From: Candidatus Altarchaeota archaeon
GTDB lineage: Archaea; Altiarchaeota; Altiarchaeia; IMC4; QMZM01
Direction: 5' to 3'
NCBI GenBank assembly: GCA_015523055.1
Contig: WALD01000027.1
Span: 1 to 6,277, forward strand
Length of the DNA: 6,277 nt
The notes below the pieces were generated by a model. The model did no database searches. It worked only from the letters and a program-made list of their open reading frames with translations, and was not told the DNA's origin. Each line of letters opens with the position of its first letter. Positions within the stretch are counted from its first letter, which is position 1. Made by a program: the position numbers and the translations under genes. Positions 1 through 5,507 of this stretch are shown in pieces.

Positions 1-7
1 AAAAAAA
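1..7 (-). terminator. T-tract terminator after the thermosome gene
   Basis: On the minus strand, seven consecutive T residues begin 8 nt after the thermosome stop codon. Archaeal RNA polymerase terminates at such U-runs without needing a hairpin (established for euryarchaea). The tract touches the window edge, so its full length cannot be seen. Confidence 0.55.
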
Positions 8-15
8 GGCAGGAA

Positions 16-1659
16 TTACATCATGCCTGGTGGCATTCCGCCCATTCCGCCTTCAGGCATCGGTGGTGTTCCACCGCCCTTCTTTGTGGATGCAATCACA
101 TCATCAATCCGGAGAATCATCACCGCCGCCTCAGAGGCAGACTTGATTGCCTGCGTCTTTATCTTCAACGGTTCAATGACATTTGCCTTCCACATATCCC
201 CTGTTTTTCCGTCCTGCACCATTATCCCCACATCTGTCTTACCCTTGTCGTGCTCAGACTTCAGTTTAACGAGGGTGTCGATTGCATCCATTCCAGCGCT
301 CTCAGCCAGAGTTCGTGGGATTATCTCAACCGCATCAGCAAAACCGCCTATTGCAAGCTGTTCCCTTCCACCAACCGAGTCAGCATATTCTCTTAGTCTT
401 CTGGCAAGCTCCACTTCTGGGGCGCCGCCCCCCGCGACTATCTTACCTACCTCTATGGCTGCAGCGACTCCGCCCAGTGCGTCATTGACTGCTCTCTCTA
501 CCTCATCTATAACATGCTCGGTTCCTCCTCTCACAAGGAAACTAACTGCCTTTGGATTCTTGCATCCGGAAACAAAGGTCATCTCATCCCCGGAGATTTT
601 CCTCTCCTCAACCTCCCGGGCATAACCAAGGTCCTTTGAGCTAAGGTCCTTCAGATTTGTGACTATCGCCGCTCCGGTTGCCTTTACAAGCTTCTCCATA
701 TCAGACTTCTTTACCCTTCTTACTGCAAAGATTCCCTTCTTGGATAAGAAATGCTGTGCCAGATCGTCAATACCCTTCTGGCAGAACACCACTGTAGCTC
801 CGCTTGCAACAATGCTGTCAACCATTTCCCTCAGCATGTTTTCCTCCTGGGCTACAAACTTCTGCAGTTGCTCCGGGTCAGTAATCTGTATTTTTGCATC
901 CGTCTCGGTTTCCTTAATCTCAATCGCGGCATCAAGCAGTGCGATCTTCGCATCAGTAACCTTTTTTGGCATTCCTGCATGCACTCTTTCCTTGTCTATT
1001 ATTATGCCCTGGATCAGCTCGGAACTGGAAATGCTGCTGCCCTCCTTCTTCTCAATCTTTACATTGTCAAGATCCACCACACTCTTGCCATCCTCCTTCT
1101 CGGTAATCTGCTTTATTGCTTTTACTGAAAGGTCTGCCAGCATCTCCTTTGAGATCTCAGCACCCTTCCCGGTCATTGCTGTAATCGCTATCTCTTTCAG
1201 AACCTTTTCGTCATCCACACTCACATTCTTTCCTATCTCATTCAGGATCCTGTCTGCTTCATCGGCAGCCATCCTGTATCCCTTTGCAATAAGTGAAGGG
1301 TGTATTCCTTTATCAAGAAGCTTCTCGGCAGTGCTGAGAAGTTCGCCTGTAATGACAACGGCTGTTGTTGTACCGTCGCCCACCTCATCATCCTGCGTTT
1401 TTGCTACCTCCACCACCATCTTTGCAGCAGGATGCTCAACATTCATCTCATCAACTATTGTCGCTCCGTCGTTGGTGATTACTATATCACCTAAATCGTC
1501 CACCAGCATCTTATCCATGCCTCTCGGTCCAAGGGTTGTTCTGACGCTCTCGGCAACTGCCTTGCCAGCCATTATGTTCTGGCGCTGAGCGTCTCTTCCG
1601 GTTGTCCTCAAAGCACCTTCCGGCAGAATATATATCGGTTGTTGTCCTCCATTTGCCAT
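16..1659 (-). CDS. ths: Thermosome subunit (group II chaperonin)
   Basis: This encodes a 547-aa subunit of the cytosolic double-ring ATP-driven chaperonin of archaea (TCP-1/CCT family), which encloses and refolds proteins under a built-in lid. The usual family length is about 545 to 555 aa, so the gene is complete. Visible nucleotide-site motifs are TLGPRG (residues 42 to 47), NDGATI (63 to 68), GDGTT (94 to 98), the probable catalytic Asp in VNDAL (D393) and GGGAPE (410 to 415). The apical domain with its helical lid protrusion lies around 215 to 370. The C-terminus is the flexible Gly/Met/Pro tail typical of thermosomes (GGMGGMPPGMM). The start at 1659 is supported by a GAGGTGA Shine-Dalgarno 9 nt upstream and by the family N-terminus. 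It follows hsp20 by 43 nt with no T-tract between, so cotranscription is likely, with an additional internal promoter possible. Which paralog (alpha, beta or gamma) it is cannot be decided here. Confidence 0.97.
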   Translation of the reverse strand: MANGGQQPIYILPEGALRTTGRDAQRQNIMAGKAVAESVRTTLGPRGMDKMLVDDLGDIVITNDGATIVDEMNVEHPAAKMVVEVAKTQDDEVGDGTTTAVVITGELLSTAEKLLDKGIHPSLIAKGYRMAADEADRILNEIGKNVSVDDEKVLKEIAITAMTGKGAEISKEMLADLSVKAIKQITEKEDGKSVVDLDNVKIEKKEGSSISSSELIQGIIIDKERVHAGMPKKVTDAKIALLDAAIEIKETETDAKIQITDPEQLQKFVAQEENMLREMVDSIVASGATVVFCQKGIDDLAQHFLSKKGIFAVRRVKKSDMEKLVKATGAAIVTNLKDLSSKDLGYAREVEERKISGDEMTFVSGCKNPKAVSFLVRGGTEHVIDEVERAVNDALGGVAAAIEVGKIVAGGGAPEVELARRLREYADSVGGREQLAIGGFADAVEIIPRTLAESAGMDAIDTLVKLKSEHDKGKTDVGIMVQDGKTGDMWKANVIEPLKIKTQAIKSASEAAVMILRIDDVIASTKKGGGTPPMPEGGMGGMPPGMM

Positions 1660-1668
1660 TTTTATTTT

Positions 1669-1675
1669 TCACCTC
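1669..1675 (-). promoter_or_regulatory. Shine-Dalgarno of the thermosome gene
   Basis: GAGGTGA on the minus strand, a strong match to the anti-SD of 16S rRNA, ends 9 nt before the ATG at 1659. It fixes the start codon and contrasts with hsp20 and lysC, which have no clear SD. Confidence 0.8.
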
Positions 1676-1700
1676 TTTTGTTTACTTTTGTTTAACCTGA

Positions 1701-1713
1701 AATTATTTAATAT
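1701..1713 (-). promoter_or_regulatory. Possible TATA box for a separate thermosome transcript
   Basis: The minus strand reads ATATTAAATAATT across the last codons and stop of hsp20. A start about 26 nt downstream (near 1681) would give a leader of about 22 nt that still contains the GAGGTGA site. The AT-richness also follows from the codons of the INIK-stop ending, so this is only a candidate. Confidence 0.35.
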
Positions 1714-2233
1714 TTATCCTGACCTCGTCCTTTTTCTTCGGCTCTGCTCTCTTCAGCTTAACCTCAAGGACACCGTTCTTGTAGCTGGCATTTGTCGTGT
1801 CCGGCTTCACCCTTGTTGGAAGAGTGAGTTCCTTACGATACTTCCTGTCAGGAGTATCAACTATGATCCGAAGACTATCCTCAGTGGCTGACAGATTTAT
1901 ATCCTTCTTCTCTATGCCCGGAAGCTCTGCAATAATAGATATCTCATTCTCACCCTCGATAACATCAATCAGGGGCTCCCTATCCAGGGGACTATCCTCT
2001 CCAATCCTCCCCGGAACGTTGCCGAATTCCTCAACATGGGGCCTTCCGTCCGGACCAACCCTCAGGGAAAAGCCATAGACATAAGAAGGGCCCTCTTCAC
2101 CCTCGGTTTCAATAGAAACTCTTTTCATCTCTTCAAATACCCTGCCTATGTTTCTTTCCATCTCTTCAAATTCCCTATTAAGTTCGTCAAAGAGGTCATC
2201 CCTGAATGGCCATCTTCTTTTTGGTGGGGTCAT
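1703..2233 (-). CDS. hsp20: Small heat-shock protein, Hsp20/alpha-crystallin family
   Basis: This is a 176-aa ATP-independent holdase that forms cytosolic oligomers and binds unfolding proteins for later refolding. The alpha-crystallin domain spans about residues 86 to 164, with the family motifs ELPGI (103 to 107) and NGVLEV (153 to 158). The C-terminus carries an I-x-I motif (I173, I175 in RINIK), which in this family docks into the neighbouring dimer. The N-terminal part (1 to 85) has an acidic amphipathic helix and a Gly-rich segment YGFSLRVGPDGRP (53 to 65), longer than the shortest archaeal sHsps of about 145 aa. The start at 2233 has no obvious SD, but no other in-frame ATG keeps the N-terminal helix. 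The gene lies 43 nt upstream of the thermosome gene, which fits a joint proteostasis unit. Heat induction is inferred from family and promoter layout and was not observed. Confidence 0.95.
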   Translation of the reverse strand: MTPPKRRWPFRDDLFDELNREFEEMERNIGRVFEEMKRVSIETEGEEGPSYVYGFSLRVGPDGRPHVEEFGNVPGRIGEDSPLDREPLIDVIEGENEISIIAELPGIEKKDINLSATEDSLRIIVDTPDRKYRKELTLPTRVKPDTTNASYKNGVLEVKLKRAEPKKKDEVRINIK

Positions 2234-2267
2234 TTTGTTTGTGATTTCTGATGGGTTTGATTGTTTA

Positions 2268-2293
2268 TTACAAGTAAGAATATTTACATAAAT
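2268..2293. promoter_or_regulatory. Two short palindromes at the hsp20 promoter (candidate operator)
   Basis: TTAC-AA-GTAA (2268 to 2277) and ATTTA-CA-TAAAT (2282 to 2293) are perfect inverted repeats with 2-nt spacers, their centres 15 bp apart. They occupy the space between the proposed TATA box and transcription start of hsp20, where archaeal heat-shock repressors such as Phr or HSR1 are known to block the polymerase. The sequences do not clearly match a published consensus that I can recall, and short AT-rich palindromes occur by chance. Confidence 0.35.
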
Positions 2294-2303
2294 CTTTAAA
2301 AAG
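2292..2303 (-). promoter_or_regulatory. Probable BRE/TATA element of hsp20
   Basis: The minus strand reads CTTTTTAAAGAT. A start about 26 nt downstream falls near 2272, giving a leader of about 39 nt. A weaker alternative, TAATAAAC near 2265, would give a very short leader. The T-run in the same place could also help end the transcript of the upstream regulator gene. Confidence 0.5.
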
Positions 2304-2363
2304 CAAAGCAGATTATATGGCCAGAGGTTATACCCTGACCAAATTTCCCGGGCTGCGAGGAAC

Positions 2364-3278
2364 CTAAGACCTGCTCAGAATCCTGACGAATTCTCTGGCG
2401 TCCTTTACCTCGGCCAGCTCCTCCGGTTTCATGGTGGGTATATCAGCGTCCTGCCTTCTGTTGCTAATACATACCACATAACCGCCAATAATCTCCGATG
2501 CCTCAATCAGCATCTCGGCCTTCTTTCCCATTCTCCTGCCATCATCACTGACAATACTGAGAATTCTCTCCTCCTGTGAATTCTCAACTGCCAGGATATC
2601 AAACGGGGCATTGGTGACCTGACTCGACAGACCTATATCTTCAAATTCTCTCAGCACATCTCTTTTGAGCGATGTAAGGTTCCTTTCCAGAATTCCTTCC
2701 CTCCTCGGGTGGCTCCCCCCCGCCACAATGCCACCGGGAATTCGTATCTCCTCATGAAGAAAATCCATCAGCCTGTTTGCGATATCGACGGAAATTCTGT
2801 TGGAATTCTCATATCTATGAATGCTCTGCTTAGAAACGCCGATTTCGTCGGCAATCTCCTTTTGGGTCAATCCAAGCCCTCTCCTCAACCTGCCAATCAG
2901 CTTTGAATCTATCCTTACGCAGTAGTTCCCCCTCACTGAATGAATGAAAGGCATCCGGTCCCTGAGAATGTCTCTAAGGGTCTCAGAGTTTATCACATGG
3001 ACATCATACCTTGAGTATACCACTCCCCCCAGGAGACCTGTTGACTTCATCCGTTCGCCTATGGCGAGCGGTGTTGCATTAAGGAGATATGCAAGGTTTG
3101 TCAACTCTATTGCATTGATCCTCGAGAATGCCTCAATGTTGCCCAGAACCTTTATCAGGAGGATTTCCTTCTTCTTTGCAAGGACATCGAAACAACTCCT
3201 TGTGCCACTGCAATCTGAAATACTGAAGCCAGAATCGTGAAGGATTTCCAGCACCTTTGAAAGTATTTCCGCTTTCAT
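2364..3278 (-). CDS. XRE-family HTH regulator with two flanking nuclease-like domains
   Basis: This 304-aa predicted DNA-binding transcriptional regulator resembles the archaeal 'putative HTH-type transcriptional regulatory protein' family (about 300 to 325 aa). The central helix-turn-helix is clear: LTQKEIADEIGVSKQSIHRY spans 137 to 156, within a Cro/C1-type domain of about 131 to 175. The N-terminal domain (about 1 to 80) contains FDVLAKKKEILLIKV (30 to 44), and a similar block, FDILAVENSQEERILSIV (226 to 243), recurs after the HTH. Both resemble the core strands of restriction-endonuclease-like (Mrr/PD-(D/E)xK) folds but lack the acidic residue before the lysine, so catalysis is unlikely. 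The start at 3278 is set by an ATGA overlap with the aspartate kinase stop, implying translational coupling. There is no strong SD. The target genes are unknown. Control of its own operon or of amino-acid metabolism is inferred only from the neighbourhood. Confidence 0.88.
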   Translation of the reverse strand: MKAEILSKVLEILHDSGFSISDCSGTRSCFDVLAKKKEILLIKVLGNIEAFSRINAIELTNLAYLLNATPLAIGERMKSTGLLGGVVYSRYDVHVINSETLRDILRDRMPFIHSVRGNYCVRIDSKLIGRLRRGLGLTQKEIADEIGVSKQSIHRYENSNRISVDIANRLMDFLHEEIRIPGGIVAGGSHPRREGILERNLTSLKRDVLREFEDIGLSSQVTNAPFDILAVENSQEERILSIVSDDGRRMGKKAEMLIEASEIIGGYVVCISNRRQDADIPTMKPEELAEVKDAREFVRILSRS

Positions 3279-4666
3279 TCTTGGATAAATCTTCTGTGTA
3301 ATGCCTGAACCACCCTGTCGCCGTCCTTCTCCCCAACTATGAAGGATATGTTCACCTCTGATGAACCCTGGGCTATCATTATTATATTTGCCCCTTCATC
3401 CGCTACAACCTGAAAAACTCTGGCTGCAATTCCTTTCGTTCCGTGCATTCCAACGCCAACCACTGTGATGATACAGACATCCTTTATGAGATATATATCT
3501 CTTATACCGTTGCCCAGAAACCGCTCATTCAGGCGATCCACCGCCCTTGGGACGTCCTTTCTCCTCAGAACAAAGGAGAGATTGGATTCCGAGGAGCCAG
3601 AAATCATTATTATATTGATATTCTCATCTCCCAGAAGCGTGAATATCTTTCCTGCTATATTCGGGGTTTCCGCCATTCCGATTCCCTTGAGATTAACAAT
3701 ATCTACCGCCCTATGGAGAGCAACCGCCTTTACCACCGTCTCAATTCTCTTCTGTTCCCTTACTATAAGCGTGCCTTCGGAATTCGGATTAAAGGTGTTC
3801 TTGATTCTGACACGAATGTCTGCCTCCATTGCAGGAGCTATCATCTTAGGGTGTATTACCTTTGCTCCAAAGTATGCAAGGTCCATCGCCTCTACATAAG
3901 ACAGGGTTTTGATGAGCCCTGCTTCAGGGACTATCCTCGGGTCGGTAGTCAATATGCCGTCTACATCCGTCCATATCTGAACCTCCTCCGCATTGAGGCA
4001 TCTCCCAAGAAGAGAGGCACTATAGTCCGAGCCCCCCCTGCCCATTGTGGTTATATTGGCATCCTTATCCGCAGCTATAAAGCCACTCACAACCGGGAGA
4101 ATTCCCCTCTTCAGAAGGGGTTCAATTCTCCCCCTGACTGAGGTCTTCATCATGCTGTACAACGGCCTTGCAGAGCCGAAGTTTGAGTCTGTTATAATCC
4201 CTGCCTCACGCCCCGTCAGTGCCCTCGCCCGAATTCCAGCTGAATTCATCGCCCCTGAAACCAGCAGAATCGAGAACCTCTCACCAAAGGAGAGGACATA
4301 ATCTAATGATCTGGGCGAAAGTTCCTCCAGATGACCTACACCCAACAGAGCAACCCTCAATTCCTCCGCGAGTTTTTCTATATCCCTTCTAACCTTCTCA
4401 AGAAGCCCATTATCCTCTATGACCTCCTCGGCAGTAGAAAGATGCTTCTTCACTATATCCCTATGAAACTCATCTACCTTCTTTCCAACAACGCTGGACG
4501 GGAGTTTTATAAGTGTGTTTGCAGCTTCATGGAGTCTGTCAGTTACTCCGGACATTGCCGAAACTACGACCACCTTCTCCCTGCCCTCTTTCAGGACCAA
4601 TTCGGTTACTCTCCTTATTCCCCCTGACGATCCAACAGATGTTCCACCGAACTTCATCACTATCAT
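3275..4666 (-). CDS. lysC: Aspartate kinase (aspartokinase)
   Basis: This 463-aa cytosolic enzyme (EC 2.7.2.4) phosphorylates L-aspartate with ATP, the first committed step toward lysine, threonine, methionine and isoleucine. The amino-acid-kinase domain (about 1 to 300) shows KFGGTSVGSS (5 to 14), GRGGSDYSA (210 to 218) and the nucleotide-site block WTDVDGILTTDPR (233 to 245). Two ACT domains follow at about 322 to 385 (with GSSESNLSFVL) and 399 to 460 (with QGSSEVNISFIV), the usual site of feedback inhibition by an end-product amino acid. There is no homoserine dehydrogenase fusion. Length and motifs indicate a complete, monofunctional enzyme. The ATG at 4666 was chosen, but the ATG three codons later (4657) gives the equally plausible MKFGG start, and neither has a clear SD. 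The stop overlaps the start of the downstream regulator as ATGA, so the two form an operon. Confidence 0.96.
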   Translation of the reverse strand: MIVMKFGGTSVGSSGGIRRVTELVLKEGREKVVVVSAMSGVTDRLHEAANTLIKLPSSVVGKKVDEFHRDIVKKHLSTAEEVIEDNGLLEKVRRDIEKLAEELRVALLGVGHLEELSPRSLDYVLSFGERFSILLVSGAMNSAGIRARALTGREAGIITDSNFGSARPLYSMMKTSVRGRIEPLLKRGILPVVSGFIAADKDANITTMGRGGSDYSASLLGRCLNAEEVQIWTDVDGILTTDPRIVPEAGLIKTLSYVEAMDLAYFGAKVIHPKMIAPAMEADIRVRIKNTFNPNSEGTLIVREQKRIETVVKAVALHRAVDIVNLKGIGMAETPNIAGKIFTLLGDENINIIMISGSSESNLSFVLRRKDVPRAVDRLNERFLGNGIRDIYLIKDVCIITVVGVGMHGTKGIAARVFQVVADEGANIIMIAQGSSEVNISFIVGEKDGDRVVQALHRRFIQE

Positions 4667-4681
4667 CTTTGATAACCCGTT

Positions 4682-4707
4682 TAATCATTGGTGGATAATT
4701 ATTGGTG
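4682..4707. repeat. Tandem 12-nt direct repeat at the lysC promoter
   Basis: TAATCATTGGTG (4682 to 4693) and TAATTATTGGTG (4696 to 4707) match at 11 of 12 positions and sit 14 bp apart, immediately upstream of the aspartate kinase start. On the minus strand they read CACCAATAATTA then CACCAATGATTA. Position and spacing suit a repressor or activator site, possibly for the HTH regulator encoded next in the operon. That link is inference. Confidence 0.45.
4694..4703 (-). promoter_or_regulatory. Possible TATA box of lysC
   Basis: The minus strand reads AATAATTATC. A start about 26 nt downstream would fall near 4672, giving an almost leaderless mRNA and explaining the missing Shine-Dalgarno. The element lies inside one copy of the tandem direct repeat. 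An alternative TTATTTTTCT near 4720 would give a longer leader. Confidence 0.35.
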
Positions 4708-4715
4708 AAGCTCTT

Positions 4716-4726
4716 AGAAAAATAAG
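4716..4726 (-). terminator. U-rich end of the RNase P RNA transcript
   Basis: The minus strand reads CTTATTTTTCT starting 6 nt after the closing P1 helix of the RNase P RNA. A U-rich tract directly behind the final helix is the expected archaeal termination signal. It also separates this RNA from the lysC operon downstream. Confidence 0.55.
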
Positions 4727-4731
4727 AACAC

Positions 4732-5015
4732 ATGACAGGCAGTGGTCATAGTCCATCTTCTGTAGGCCTTTAGAACATCTGCATAAGCAGACTATGACCC
4801 CGGGGCATTCGTCTAAGCGGCCATATGCCTTTCACCCAGAGGAGCATTCGTTTCACAATCCACCTAGCGTCTTCTCCATAACGGATCATAATCAGCCACT
4901 AAATGGAATCTCGTCTCTGTAATGCTCCGCTGACTCTCACCAGCTTTTAGCAAAAGGGTGGATGGAACTTCCTCACAGCCCAAAGCTGCGGAGCCCCCTG
5001 ACCACTACCTGACAT
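4732..5015 (-). ncRNA. rnpB: RNase P RNA (archaeal)
   Basis: This is the catalytic RNA of ribonuclease P, which removes 5' leaders from pre-tRNAs together with several protein subunits in archaea. Length is about 284 nt, within the archaeal range but on the short side. The ends pair as P1: 17 positions, 5015 to 4999 with 4748 to 4732, of which 15 are Watson-Crick, one is G-U and one is a mismatch. CR-I reads GAGGAAGUUCC (4974 to 4964; consensus GAGGAAAGUCC). CR-V contains an exact ACAGAA (4763 to 4758). Between them P4 forms as A-G-(U)-U-C-C-A-U-C (4969 to 4961) with GAUGGACU (4757 to 4750), with eight pairs and a bulged U at 4967 matching the universal bulged uridine of this helix. P3 is the hairpin CAGC/GCUG (4988 to 4976). 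CR-II/III reads ACAGAGACGAG (4920 to 4910), followed by GUGAAACG (4856 to 4849). The ends are set from P1, so a few nt either way are possible. No covariance search was run. Confidence 0.87.
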
Positions 5016-5033
5016 AGATATACAAACAGGGAA

Positions 5034-5044
5034 TGCTTAAATAA
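5034..5044 (-). promoter_or_regulatory. TATA box of the RNase P RNA gene
   Basis: The minus strand reads TTATTTAAGCA, centred about 25 nt before the 5' end of P1 at 5015, the standard archaeal spacing. It lies across the final codons and TAA stop of the upstream LOG-type gene, so the RNA promoter is embedded in coding sequence. Readthrough from that gene is also possible, as its stop is only 21 nt from the RNA. Confidence 0.5.
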
Positions 5045-5507
5045 TGGCCAGAGCAGTTTTCACCGCCTCTCCGGGACCCACCCTCAGAATTCCTTCAATA
5101 ACCTTATCAACAGAATCAGAAATTCCCCCGGTGCCTTCCACTACGATTACCGGCTTTCCGTAGTTCAGGGACAGGGCAATCTCTGAGAGGGTGCCACTTC
5201 TTCCAGCAATGGCAATGACAGCATCAGCACAGGAAACAACAAGGGAATTCCTTGCATAGCCCATTCCGGTCGTTATTGCAACATCAATGTAAGAATTTGC
5301 ATCCGCTCTGTCCAATCCTGGTAGAATTCCAACTGTAATTCCTCCTGCACTTTTAGCCCCCTTGCATGCGGCCTCCATCACTCCGCCTCTTCCACCACAT
5401 ATCAAGACACAACCCTCTTTTGCAATATCCCTTCCAATCCCCTCTGCGGTTCTCCTGACCTCATCAGTCAATTTGCTATCGCTACCCACTACCGCTATTT
5501 GTTTCAT
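5037..5507 (-). CDS. TIGR00725/LOG-family Rossmann-fold protein
   Basis: This 156-aa protein belongs to the SLOG/LOG-like superfamily (DprA and 'lysine decarboxylase-like' relatives), small cytosolic Rossmann folds that bind nucleotides or nucleotide-derived ligands. Its length is usual for the TIGR00725 branch. Visible elements are the N-terminal strand IAVVGSD (4 to 10), the glycine-rich CGGRGGVMEAACKGA (37 to 51), ILPG (61 to 64), ARNSLVV (85 to 91) and AGRSGTLSEIALSL (101 to 114), which is the counterpart of the PGGxGTxxE site of LOG enzymes. The first two PGG residues are replaced (AGR), so cytokinin-activating phosphoribohydrolase activity should not be assumed. The start at 5507 is preferred over an upstream ATG at 5567 because GGAGGG lies 5 nt before it and the family begins with this strand. 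It overlaps the coiled-coil gene by 26 nt, implying one transcript. The physiological role is unknown. Confidence 0.86.
   Translation of the reverse strand: MKQIAVVGSDSKLTDEVRRTAEGIGRDIAKEGCVLICGGRGGVMEAACKGAKSAGGITVGILPGLDRADANSYIDVAITTGMGYARNSLVVSCADAVIAIAGRSGTLSEIALSLNYGKPVIVVEGTGGISDSVDKVIEGILRVGPGEAVKTALAII

Noticed and set aside
659..1588. Long plus-strand reading frame of 309 codons opposite the thermosome gene
   Set aside because: Its product is Ser/Ile/Phe-rich in the manner of a reverse-complement shadow of GC-ordered codons, and the minus strand encodes an unmistakable chaperonin.
2304..2363. Region between the regulator stop and the hsp20 promoter, with a CCCGGG palindrome
   Set aside because: I found no convincing hairpin, RNA gene or small open frame. 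A six-base palindrome is too short to mean anything.
3443..4141. Plus-strand frame of 232 codons opposite aspartate kinase
   Set aside because: No recognisable domain, and it lies completely antisense to the conserved kinase and ACT domains.
4539..4733. Minus-strand 64-codon frame across the lysC start
   Set aside because: It overlaps lysC out of frame, covers the promoter repeats and shows no family resemblance.
4732..5015. Considered as SRP RNA, tRNA cluster or CRISPR leader
   Set aside because: There is no tRNA cloverleaf, no SRP helix 8 GNAR/GGAA core and no spaced repeats, while CR-I, CR-V and P4 fit RNase P RNA.
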